NCBI RefSeq assembly: GCF_040786285.1
Contig: NZ_JBFMKQ010000002.1
Coordinates: forward strand, 868,001 to 932,000
Direction: 5' to 3'
Source of the DNA: Aquimarina sp040786285
GTDB taxonomy: Bacteria > Bacteroidota > Bacteroidia > Flavobacteriales > Flavobacteriaceae
Length of the DNA: 64,000 bases
Position 1 is the stretch's first letter. Each line of letters starts with the position of its first letter. This document shows, piece by piece, positions 19,501 through 25,835 of this stretch. A program made the position numbers and the translations under genes. The notes under the pieces were generated by a model that saw nothing but the letters and a program-made list of their open reading frames with translations, was not told the DNA's origin and searched no databases.

Positions 19501-20299
19501 CTCCTGATCCTGTAGCTGCGCCATTAAATGGTTCTACTGTGGTAGGAAAGTTATGCGTTTCTGCTTTGAGCGAAATCACACTATTAAATTCTTTTTCTTG
19601 ATAGAAATCCGGCTTGTCTGCCGTTTTTGGAGCAAACTGAGTAACTTTTGGTCCTTTTATAAAGGCAACATTGTCTTTGTATGCAGAGACAATAGTATTG
19701 GGATGGGTTTCTGAGGTCTTTTTTATAAGTTTAAAAAGCGAAGTGGGTTGTTCTTCTCCATCAATTATAAAAGTTCCATTAAATATTTTGTGACGACAAT
19801 GTTCTGAATTTACTTGCGAAAACCCAAATACTTCAGAATCGGTTAGCTTTCTTCCTATTTTTTTACTTACACCTTCGAGATATTCAATTTCTTCGTGGTT
19901 AAGTGCTAGTCCTTCACTGGCGTTATATGCAGAAATATCATCAATTTCGAGAATCGGTTCTGGCTCTATATCAATAGTGTATATCTCTTGATTTAATCCA
20001 TTGTACTTTTGAGAGAGCATTGGATCAAAATCGGTAAAATCTTTGGCAACAGAATTAAACTCTTCTATACGTATGATTCCTTCTACACCCATATTTTGGG
20101 TGATCTCTACTGCATTGGTACTCCAGGGAGTAATCATAGCGGCACGAGGACCAACAAAAAAAGCGTCAATAGACGCCGCAGATATAATAGGTTGGTTGCC
20201 AAATAACCAGACAAGTTTTTTAATGGCTGAAGTTGAGATTTCATTGGTGGTCTGAACTGCAAATACTTTCTCGTTTTGGTTTCCGAAGAAATGAATCAT
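16598..20299 (-). CDS. purL: Phosphoribosylformylglycinamidine synthase (single-chain PurL)
   Basis: 1233 residues from the ATG at 20299 (MIHFFGNQNEKVFAVQ); a further in-frame ATG at 20335 adds 12 residues not typical of the family. This is the large fused form: an N-terminal PurS-like part, two AIRS-type synthase halves (SVISLKAETHNFPTTVEPF, GSGGEIRDRLAGGKG) and a C-terminal class I glutaminase with Cys in GICNGCQLFMEL and a late HIERSIFQWNWAH. It makes formylglycinamidine ribonucleotide in purine synthesis, using ATP and glutamine. It stands alone on this strand, with a palindrome 50 bases upstream. Confidence 0.95.
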   Translation of the reverse strand: MIHFFGNQNEKVFAVQTTNEISTSAIKKLVWLFGNQPIISAASIDAFFVGPRAAMITPWSTNAVEITQNMGVEGIIRIEEFNSVAKDFTDFDPMLSQKYNGLNQEIYTIDIEPEPILEIDDISAYNASEGLALNHEEIEYLEGVSKKIGRKLTDSEVFGFSQVNSEHCRHKIFNGTFIIDGEEQPTSLFKLIKKTSETHPNTIVSAYKDNVAFIKGPKVTQFAPKTADKPDFYQEKEFNSVISLKAETHNFPTTVEPFNGAATGSGGEIRDRLAGGKGSLPLAGTAVYMTSYSRLEEKRPWEQAMKERDWLYQTPMDILIKASNGASDFGNKFGQPLITGSVLTFEHEEHFDKPSGTPRKLGFDKVIMQAGGIGYGKAEQAIKATPEAGDKIVILGGENYRIGMGGAAVSSADTGEFSSGIELNAIQRSNPEMQKRAANAIRGMVESEENTIVSIHDHGAGGHLNCLSELVEETGGKIDLDTLPVGDPTLSAKEIIGNESQERMGLVIGQKDIDTLERIAERERSPMYQVGDVTGDHRFTFESKTKGDKPMDLELEDMFGSSPKTIMKDQTISRNYAELHYTINDFQEYLEQVLQLEAVACKDWLTNKVDRCVGGKVAKQQCTGPLQLPLNNCGVMALDYTSKEGIATSIGHSPISGLINPEAGSRNSIAEALTNIIWAPLKDGLDSISLSANWMWPCKNEGEDARLYKAVKAISDFAIDLGVNVPTGKDSLSMKQKYPNDEVIAPGTVIISAAANCNDINKVVEPVLQKNGGEIYYINLSKDTHQLGGSSFAQVINKIGSEAPNIKDAASFKKTFNVIQDLIRDRKIVAGHDVASGGLITTLLELCFADVNLGAELDLTAIGESDSVKLLFAENSGIVIQSALNSNIEAVFSENNIEFFTIGKAKEGTSISLKNGNDSFDLNIAELRNTWYKTSFLLDQKQTANNLAQDRFENFAKQPLHYEFPIHFMGRKPLLDNSKPKPKAAIIREKGSNSEREMANAMYLAGFDVKDVHMTDLISGRETLEDIQFIGAVGGFSNSDVLGSAKGWAGAFLYNEKANTALKNFFKREDTLSVGICNGCQLFMELEVINPEHKVHGKLVHNESGKHESGFTSVKIQDNNSVMLSTLTGSTLGVWISHGEGKFNLPLPEDNYNIVAKYGYKAYPSNPNGSDYNTAMLTDKSGRHLVMMPHIERSIFQWNWAHYPKGRRDEVSPWIEAFVNARKWIENNDNVKF

Positions 20300-20348
20300 T
20301 TTTTGGATAATTGTGTTGTGTTGAACAAGCAGCAAATTTACAGTTTTC

Positions 20349-20366
20349 TATGTAAAGTTTTACATA
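20349..20366. promoter_or_regulatory. Perfect palindrome upstream of purL
   Basis: TATGTAAA-GT-TTTACATA: eight-base arms with a two-base centre, 50 bases upstream of the purL ATG. This is the size and position expected for an operator of a dimeric regulator. No regulator is identified. Confidence 0.45.
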
Positions 20367-20419
20367 AAATTAAGATTCAATACTAGAGTTATCCACCAAA
20401 TTTTGAACAATTAGGATGA

Positions 20420-21631
20420 TTAAGCTTTTCTTTCTAATAAAGCCATGTAGAAACCGTCATAACCAGACTGGTGCGAAAGTATTCTCTTATCCTTAATTAA
20501 TGTAAAATCTTTTCCAACCTCTGTGGAAAGGAATTTTTTAACCTGCTCCTGATTTTCAGACGGTAGTATAGAGCATGTAGCATATACTAGTTTTCCTTCT
20601 GGTTTTACCATTTTAGAATAACTCTCTAATATTTCTGATTGCGTATTTTTAATGGTATCCAGAAATTCTGGTTGTAATTTCCATTTAGCATCAGGATTAC
20701 GACTTAATACACCTAAACCACTACAAGGAGCATCGATCAAGACTCGATCTGCTTTACCATAAAGCTTCTTAATATCTTTTGTGCTTTCGATAACTCTAGG
20801 TTCAATATTATGTGCTCCTGCTCTTCGAGCTCTTCTTTTTAACTCTTTAAGCTTATTTTCATAGATGTCCATGGCTATAATTTGCCCTTTGTTTTCCATT
20901 AAAGAAGCAAGATGAAGTGTTTTACCACCAGCTCCGGCACAAGTATCAACAACACGTTGTCCTGGTTGTACATCTAGAAAATTTGCTACCAATTGAGAAG
21001 AGGCGTCTTGTACTTCGAAGAATCCATTTTTAAAGGCTTCGGTACTAAAAACATTAGTTCTTTCAACCAGTTTGAGGGCATCAGAGTATCCTTTAATAAA
21101 TTCTGTGTCTATATTTTCATCTTCAAGTACTCCTCTTAGTTTATCTCGTGATATTTTTAGAGTATTTGCTCTTAATACTACAGGAGCTTGTTGATTTAAA
21201 GCATTGATTTCTTTGTCCCATTTTGCTCCTAATTCTTTTTCACCTAGCACATCTAACCAATCTGGTATAGATTCTCGAAACTTTCTAGTCTTGATTAACT
21301 CATCAAATCGTCCTTTAATACGTCGGGTAGGAGTGGGTTCAATTTGTCTCCAATCTGGTAATGTGATCCCTCTTAATGTAGCCCAAACAGCAAAGATTCT
21401 CCATAGATTTTCTCTAGAAAAAGGCTCTTTTACTTCGGCAATTTCTGCATACAAGCGTTTCCATCTTACGATTTCATATACTGTCTCTGCAACAAAGCTA
21501 CGATCACGAGATCCCCATCGTTTATCTCGTTTCAATAATTTTTGCACAACTTTATCTGCATAAGCTCCTTTATTGAATATTTCATTCAATCCATCTATGA
21601 CCGCAAAGACAAGGTTTCTGTGTAAACGCAT
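20420..21631 (-). CDS. RsmB/NOP-family RNA cytosine-C5 methyltransferase
   Basis: 403 residues. An N-terminal NusB-like helical part is followed by a class I methyltransferase: DTCAGAGGKTLHLAS binds S-adenosylmethionine, VLIDAPCSGLGVLSR holds one conserved Cys, and YATCSILPSENQEQV the catalytic Cys. The family makes 5-methylcytosine in rRNA (position 967 of 16S rRNA in E. coli). The exact target here is unproved. Monocistronic. Confidence 0.88.
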   Translation of the reverse strand: MRLHRNLVFAVIDGLNEIFNKGAYADKVVQKLLKRDKRWGSRDRSFVAETVYEIVRWKRLYAEIAEVKEPFSRENLWRIFAVWATLRGITLPDWRQIEPTPTRRIKGRFDELIKTRKFRESIPDWLDVLGEKELGAKWDKEINALNQQAPVVLRANTLKISRDKLRGVLEDENIDTEFIKGYSDALKLVERTNVFSTEAFKNGFFEVQDASSQLVANFLDVQPGQRVVDTCAGAGGKTLHLASLMENKGQIIAMDIYENKLKELKRRARRAGAHNIEPRVIESTKDIKKLYGKADRVLIDAPCSGLGVLSRNPDAKWKLQPEFLDTIKNTQSEILESYSKMVKPEGKLVYATCSILPSENQEQVKKFLSTEVGKDFTLIKDKRILSHQSGYDGFYMALLERKA

Positions 21632-21707
21632 TACATTAATTTTTTAAGGTCTGCAAAGGTAGACCTTTGTTATCAAATACAGTTATATTTGATTAAAATT
21701 ATTAAGA

Positions 21708-22772
21708 ATGAGAATGATCATCATCTTGTTTACAGCTTTGACCTTTATTTTTTGTGAAAAAGAGAAGAATACAGTTGGTCATAATTTTTCTGATATTGAC
21801 ATTGAAGTCATTTTTGAAGATTCTATACGTGTTCGAGCTATATCTATATATAAGGACACATTATTAGGTTTTGGGTTTAATAAAGGATATGGCTTTATAA
21901 ACCTTACTACTAATGAGTGTTGTCTTAATCAGCTGAATGCTAATGATGTAGCTGAAGAAAGTACTAATTGGGTTTCAGAGCAACGTGCAATATGTTTTAA
22001 TGATCACTCTTTTTTTAGCCTTGGTATTGGCTCTCCGGCCAGGTTAAGAAAGATCGATTTAAAAGATAGAAAAGAAAAAATAGTATATACCGAAACACAC
22101 GAAAAGGCATTTTATGATGCCATTGCTTTTTGGAATGATTTAGAAGGTATTGCTATGGGAGATCCCACTGATGGTTGTTTGTCTGTAATCATCACACGAG
22201 ATGCAGGAAAAACATGGAATAAAATTCCATGTACTAATTTACCCAAGACTTTTGACGGAGAAGCTGCATTTGCGGCTAGTAATGGTAATATCTCTATAGT
22301 AGGGGATAAGACCTGGATTGTTTCTGGAGGTATGAAATCTAGGGTGTTTTATTCTCCTGATAAAGGGAAAACATGGGAGGTTTTTAAAACTCCTATTGTT
22401 CAGGGTAGCGCTACAAGTGGAGCTTACTCGATACATTTTTATGACGAAAATAACGGAGTTATTTATGGAGGCGACTATACCAAACCAGAAGTTAATAGTG
22501 CTAATAAAGCAATAACAATAGATGGCGGAAGAACCTGGAAACTAATGTCTAGCGAAAATGGTCCTGGATATAAAAGTTGTGTGCGTTATATACCTAATGG
22601 AGGAGGTAAAGAATTAGTCGCTGTTGGATTTACGGGTATTTCAATTTCAAATAACTCTGGAGAACATTGGAAAGAAATTAGTAAGCAAGGGTTTTATACA
22701 TTGAGGTTTATCAATGATAGTATCGCCATAGCAGCTGGTAAGAATAGGATTGCAAAAGTGATTTTTAAATAA
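21708..22772 (+). CDS. BNR/Asp-box beta-propeller lipoprotein (YCF48-like)
   Basis: 354 residues starting with a lipoprotein signal (LFTALTFIFC). Several Asp-box repeats of the S/T-x-D-x-G-x-T-W type are seen: TRDAGKTWNKIP, SPDKGKTWEVF, TIDGGRTWKLM and SNNSGEHWKEI, spaced as blades of a propeller. Such proteins are often labelled oxidoreductase or photosystem stability factor in Bacteroidetes without evidence; no catalytic residues are obvious. It is surface or periplasmic. The role is unknown. Confidence 0.75.
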   Translation: MRMIIILFTALTFIFCEKEKNTVGHNFSDIDIEVIFEDSIRVRAISIYKDTLLGFGFNKGYGFINLTTNECCLNQLNANDVAEESTNWVSEQRAICFNDHSFFSLGIGSPARLRKIDLKDRKEKIVYTETHEKAFYDAIAFWNDLEGIAMGDPTDGCLSVIITRDAGKTWNKIPCTNLPKTFDGEAAFAASNGNISIVGDKTWIVSGGMKSRVFYSPDKGKTWEVFKTPIVQGSATSGAYSIHFYDENNGVIYGGDYTKPEVNSANKAITIDGGRTWKLMSSENGPGYKSCVRYIPNGGGKELVAVGFTGISISNNSGEHWKEISKQGFYTLRFINDSIAIAAGKNRIAKVIFK

Positions 22773-22804
22773 ATAAAAGAGGTGTTTTAGACCTCTTTTA
22801 TTGT
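22773..22804. terminator. Bidirectional terminator
   Basis: AATAAAAGAGGT / ACCTCTTTTATT arms around a short loop, immediately after the BNR lipoprotein stop and before the end of the convergent CpxP-like gene. Confidence 0.85.
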
Positions 22805-22829
22805 TAAATACTTTGTAATACAAAAATCA

Positions 22830-23276
22830 TTAATTCTTTTTTCTTCTCTCTCTGATCCTGTCTAGAATACGTCTATTAAAATCTGTTTCTGCTTTTATAA
22901 GTCTTAAAATTTTCTTGTTAGGTATAACCTTCTTTAAATCCGTAATTAGTTTTCGTCGAGATTGAGATTTTTGTTCTTCAGCGTCTAAATATTTATCTAA
23001 AAAATCTCCAGCTTGTTTATCACTTAAACCTTCGGGACCATTATTAGCACTTTTAATGCCTTTAATGAGCATGCGTTCCTGTCTTTTTAAGTTTTCGACC
23101 ACAGATTCGTGATTGTTATAAATAGGCCAGAATTGCTGAGCCTCTTTGCTCGTTAGGTTTAGTTGTTCTGTTATATACGCTACCTTAAAGGCTTTCATCC
23201 TTTCTCTTGGCCCATTTTGAGCAAAAGAGCCAAAGGCGCTACAAACAATACATATAAGTAATACTATCTTTTTCAT
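22830..23276 (-). CDS. Small secreted helical protein, Spy/CpxP-like
   Basis: About 148 residues from the ATG at 23276, which gives a signal peptide MKKIVLLICIVCSAFGSFAQ; the upstream in-frame ATG would spoil it. The mature part is helical and basic, with NLTSKEAQQFWPIYNNHE, like LTxxQ-type motifs of periplasmic Spy/CpxP proteins. It is the third gene of an ECF sigma operon and its start sits against the stop of the preceding gene. In Bacteroidetes such trios are common. A role in envelope-stress sensing is inferred from placement. Confidence 0.7.
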   Translation of the reverse strand: MKKIVLLICIVCSAFGSFAQNGPRERMKAFKVAYITEQLNLTSKEAQQFWPIYNNHESVVENLKRQERMLIKGIKSANNGPEGLSDKQAGDFLDKYLDAEEQKSQSRRKLITDLKKVIPNKKILRLIKAETDFNRRILDRIRERRKKN

Positions 23277-23277
23277 T

Positions 23278-23808
23278 TTATTCTGTAAATATAATTTCAT
23301 CTGCAAGATTTTCTTCTGATAAATAGTCTATTAGATCTTGATCATTTAATAATTCTTCTTCGAAGGTTTCTGCATAACTTACATCTTCTCCTATTAGAGA
23401 AGCTATTTCTTCATCACTTAATTCAATATTCCCATCATTAAAATATGCATGTATGTCTGCGATTTCAATATCGTCAAAATTTACACTGGATGTTTTATTA
23501 ATCGATATAGAAAGTATAACTGCAATCATAGCCGCAATACCAGAAATGTATAAGAGATTTCTTTTAGTGAATAAAGAAACTACTTTTCCTTTAGGTTTTT
23601 GATCTTCTATTTTTTGCAATACATCATCTTCGAAAGAGCTAAAATAGCCTTCTGGCACCTTAAATCCTGAGTTTTTAGGGGTGCTTAACATAGAGTCTTC
23701 TTTAGTACTATGAGTTAATTTTTTTGAAAGCTTGTCTTCAAAACTTTCAAAGTAACCTTTTGGTACTTTAAACCCACCATTATCTTTATTTAAGTTATTT
23801 TTTTTCAC
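23278..23808 (-). CDS. Single-pass membrane protein, putative anti-sigma factor
   Basis: 176 residues with no cleavable signal but one internal membrane segment (about 83-103, LLYISGIAAMIAVILSISI), so cytoplasmic N-terminus and external C-terminus. The N-terminal half has two copies of the motif GFKVPxGYFxSFED (about 12-25 and 48-61). The C-terminal half is acidic. It lies directly after the ECF sigma gene. That position and topology suggest an anti-sigma factor, but no zinc-binding anti-sigma motif is present. Confidence 0.65.
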   Translation of the reverse strand: MKKNNLNKDNGGFKVPKGYFESFEDKLSKKLTHSTKEDSMLSTPKNSGFKVPEGYFSSFEDDVLQKIEDQKPKGKVVSLFTKRNLLYISGIAAMIAVILSISINKTSSVNFDDIEIADIHAYFNDGNIELSDEEIASLIGEDVSYAETFEEELLNDQDLIDYLSEENLADEIIFTE

Positions 23809-23839
23809 TAGTTATATGACTCTTTAAATGTAAAAAGGT

Positions 23840-24388
23840 TTAATCATTTTTTAAAAACTTTTCGATTTTTTTAGTTGCTAAGTGATATGAGGCTTTTAAG
23901 GCCCCTTCACTTGTTTCCAAAATTTCTGAAATCTCCTTGTATTTTAGTTCCTGAAAATACTTCATATTAAATACTTGTTGCTGCTTTTGCGGTAGTAAAG
24001 CGATAGCTTTTTGTAGTTTTAATTGTATTTCGTCACCTTCAAAGTATGTATCTGCTTCTAAATTTTGTATTAAATGGTGATTAAGTTCTTCACTACTAAT
24101 ATTATATTTTTTGGCCTTTTGATTTAAAAATGTAATTGATTCATTAGTTGCGATTCGATACAGCCAAGAATAAAGTTTACTATCACCCTTAAATTTTTTA
24201 ATATTCTTATATACTTTGATAAACACGTTTTGTAATATATCATCTGTATCATCATGGTTCTTGACCATGTTTCTTATATGCCAATAAAGGCGTTGTTGAT
24301 ATAATTGAACAAGTTTACCAAAGGCTATATTAATATCCTGATCGGTTTGAAGTGTGGTAAGTAAGTTTTCTTCTTCTTGGGTATTCAA
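23840..24388 (-). CDS. ECF-type RNA polymerase sigma factor
   Basis: 182 residues with region 2 (DDTDDILQNVFIKVYKNIKKF, core and -10 binding) and region 4 (LLPQKQQQVFNMKYFQELKY and a helix-turn-helix through EGALKASYHLATKKI). Lacks regions 1 and 3, as expected for the ECF class. Leads an operon with the putative anti-sigma and a CpxP-like protein. The four tandem small RNA genes lie directly upstream on the opposite strand. Confidence 0.92.
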   Translation of the reverse strand: MNTQEEENLLTTLQTDQDINIAFGKLVQLYQQRLYWHIRNMVKNHDDTDDILQNVFIKVYKNIKKFKGDSKLYSWLYRIATNESITFLNQKAKKYNISSEELNHHLIQNLEADTYFEGDEIQLKLQKAIALLPQKQQQVFNMKYFQELKYKEISEILETSEGALKASYHLATKKIEKFLKND

Positions 24389-24580
24389 AGTTAATAGTAA
24401 TTATGTTGATTATATGGTAATAGTTTTTACTCCTATCTTAACTTAGACTAATGTACACAAAAAAGGTTTAATTAAGTTTAAAAAAAGTTTAATTGCAGTT
24501 ATATTTGTAGGAATTTATGTAAGAATAAATGTTAAATTATAGGTAAATACACTTTTTTACTAGATAAAATACACTTTTTG

Positions 24581-24611
24581 TTTGGTTGATTGAAAAAAGT
24601 TTGTATCTTTG
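24581..24611 (+). promoter_or_regulatory. Promoter of small RNA copy 1
   Basis: TTTG (24581-24584), 19 bases, TATCTTTG (24604-24611): exact match to the Bacteroidetes -33/-7 consensus. Confidence 0.85.
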
Positions 24612-24615
24612 AAAT

Positions 24616-24745
24616 GTGAAAATGAGTTAGTGCTTTCATTCTCCCCAAGATGAAAGTTTCAATAAAAGTGAGTTTTAATTTTAGAGTAAGCCCCTAAATT
24701 AAGATGATTTGTGTGAAGAGAAAGAGTGCGAGAGCACTCTTTTTT
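24616..24745 (+). ncRNA. Putative small RNA, tandem copy 1
   Basis: A ~130-nt transcript predicted from promoter and terminator. Hairpin 1 pairs CTTTCAT (24633-24639) with ATGAAAG (24650-24656) and leaves a C-rich loop (TCTCCCCAAG). A single-stranded middle follows with GTAAGCCCCTAAATT. The 3' end is a strong intrinsic terminator: AAAGAGTGC-GAGA-GCACTCTTT (24721-24742) plus T-run. Small frames inside are not kept between copies: a 1-base indel after hairpin 1 changes the frame between copies 1 and 2. The start is estimated, not mapped. Confidence 0.8.
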
Positions 24746-24875
24746 CATTTACAGACTTTGGTAACGTAGTTTTTAAGAGAAAACAATATTTGTAAGTAAA
24801 AGACTACTTTTTATATAATTTAAATCATTTTTTCAAGTTAAAATGCTTTTTTTTTTAGATAAATTACACTTTTTA

Positions 24876-24906
24876 TTTGGAGAATTAAAAATAATGTGTA
24901 TCTTTA
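24876..24906 (+). promoter_or_regulatory. Promoter of small RNA copy 2
   Basis: TTTG (24876-24879), 19 bases, TATCTTTA (24899-24906). Confidence 0.8.
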
Positions 24907-24910
24907 CAAA

Positions 24911-25041
24911 GTAAAAATGAGTTAACGCTTTCATTCTCCCCAAGATGAAAGTTTTTAATAAAAGTGAGTTTTAATTTTAGAGTAAGCCCCTAAATTAAGA
25001 TGATTTGTGTGAAGAGAAAGAGTGCGAGAGCACTCTTTTTT
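24911..25041 (+). ncRNA. Putative small RNA, tandem copy 2
   Basis: Same architecture as copy 1: hairpin CTTTCAT/ATGAAAG with a C-rich loop, the second CCCC motif, and a terminator with GAGA tetraloop ending in a T-run at 25041. It begins ACAAAGTAAAAATGAG rather than AAATGTGAAAATGAG. The only plausible frame after hairpin 1 stops after nine codons. Confidence 0.8.
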
Positions 25042-25170
25042 CATTTACAGACTTTGGTAACGTAGTTTTTAAGAGAAAATAATATTTGTAAGTAAAGGAC
25101 TACTTTTTGAATGGTTTTAATTGTTTTTTTAAGTTAAAATGCTTTTTTTTTAGATAAAAAGCACTTTTTA

Positions 25171-25201
25171 TTTGGAGAATTAAAAATAATGTGTATCTTT
25201 A
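25171..25201 (+). promoter_or_regulatory. Promoter of small RNA copy 3
   Basis: TTTG (25171-25174), 19 bases, TATCTTTA (25194-25201). Confidence 0.8.
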
Positions 25202-25205
25202 CAAA

Positions 25206-25336
25206 GTAAAAATGAGTTAACGCTTTCATTTCCCCCAAGATGGAAGTTTTTAATAAAAGTGAGTTTTAATTTTAGAGTAAGCCCCTAAATTAAGATGATT
25301 TGTGTGAAGAGAAAGAGTGCGAGAGCACTCTTTTTT
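25206..25336 (+). ncRNA. Putative small RNA, tandem copy 3
   Basis: Same architecture. The 3' arm of hairpin 1 changes from ATGAAAG to ATGGAAG, which keeps pairing as a U-G wobble, and the loop becomes TTCCCCCAAG. The terminator is unchanged (T-run to 25336). Confidence 0.8.
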
Positions 25337-25464
25337 CATTTATAGACTTTAGTAGGTTATTTTTAAGAGAAAACAATATTTGTAAGTAAAAGACTACTTT
25401 TCGCATGATTTAGATCGCTTTTTTAAGTTAAAGTGCTTTTTTTTTAGATAAAATACATTTTTTG

Positions 25465-25495
25465 TTTGGAGAATTAAAAATAATGTGTATCTTTA
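25465..25495 (+). promoter_or_regulatory. Promoter of small RNA copy 4
   Basis: TTTG (25465-25468), 19 bases, TATCTTTA (25488-25495). Confidence 0.8.
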
Positions 25496-25499
25496 CAAA

Positions 25500-25630
25500 G
25501 TAAAAATGAGTTAACGCTTTCATTTCCCCCAAGATGGAAGTTTTTAATAAAAGTGAGTTTTAATTTTAGAGTAAGCCCCTAAATTAAGATGATTTGTGTG
25601 AAGAAAAAGAGTGCGAAAGCACTCTTTTTT
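25500..25630 (+). ncRNA. Putative small RNA, tandem copy 4
   Basis: Same architecture, with the ATGGAAG arm and TTCCCCCAAG loop of copy 3. The terminator loop changes GAGA to GAAA, still a GNRA tetraloop. Sequence after the T-run (25631 on) is no longer repeated, so this is the last unit. Confidence 0.8.
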
Positions 25631-25835
25631 ATTGGTTTTAAATCTGATAGTTAACTAACTTCTATAATCGACAGATTAAATTTACTGTGTTTTCGGGTAA
25701 TGCGGTTTTAAAATGTATTTCGCCTTTTATAAAATTGCTTAAATGTTTTGTTTTATAGATGAACTACATTCGTTTATTTTAAAATAATAACTTTTTAATG
25801 TAAGAGAGGTATTTTAAAACTTTAAGATTTCATTT

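Larger units (their letters stand above)
24540..25640 (+). repeat. Four tandem ~295-bp units (small RNA gene array)
   Basis: The promoter -7 boxes start at 24604, 24899, 25194 and 25488, giving periods of 295, 295 and 294. Each unit contains an A/T-rich leader, a promoter, a ~130-base transcribed core, a terminator and a conserved spacer (ACAGACTTTGGTAACGTAGT). No conserved reading frame exists. Cores are nearly identical; the spacers drift more. Confidence 0.93.

Noticed and set aside
24650..24760. Small peptide genes inside the sRNA units (a 15-codon frame in copy 1; a ~20-codon frame through the terminator)
   Set aside because: An indel and stops break the first frame in the other copies; the second runs through a strong terminator hairpin.
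24540..25640. Tandem repeats as a CRISPR array
   Set aside because: The units are 295 bases with promoter and terminator in each; no short repeat/unique spacer pattern and no cas genes.
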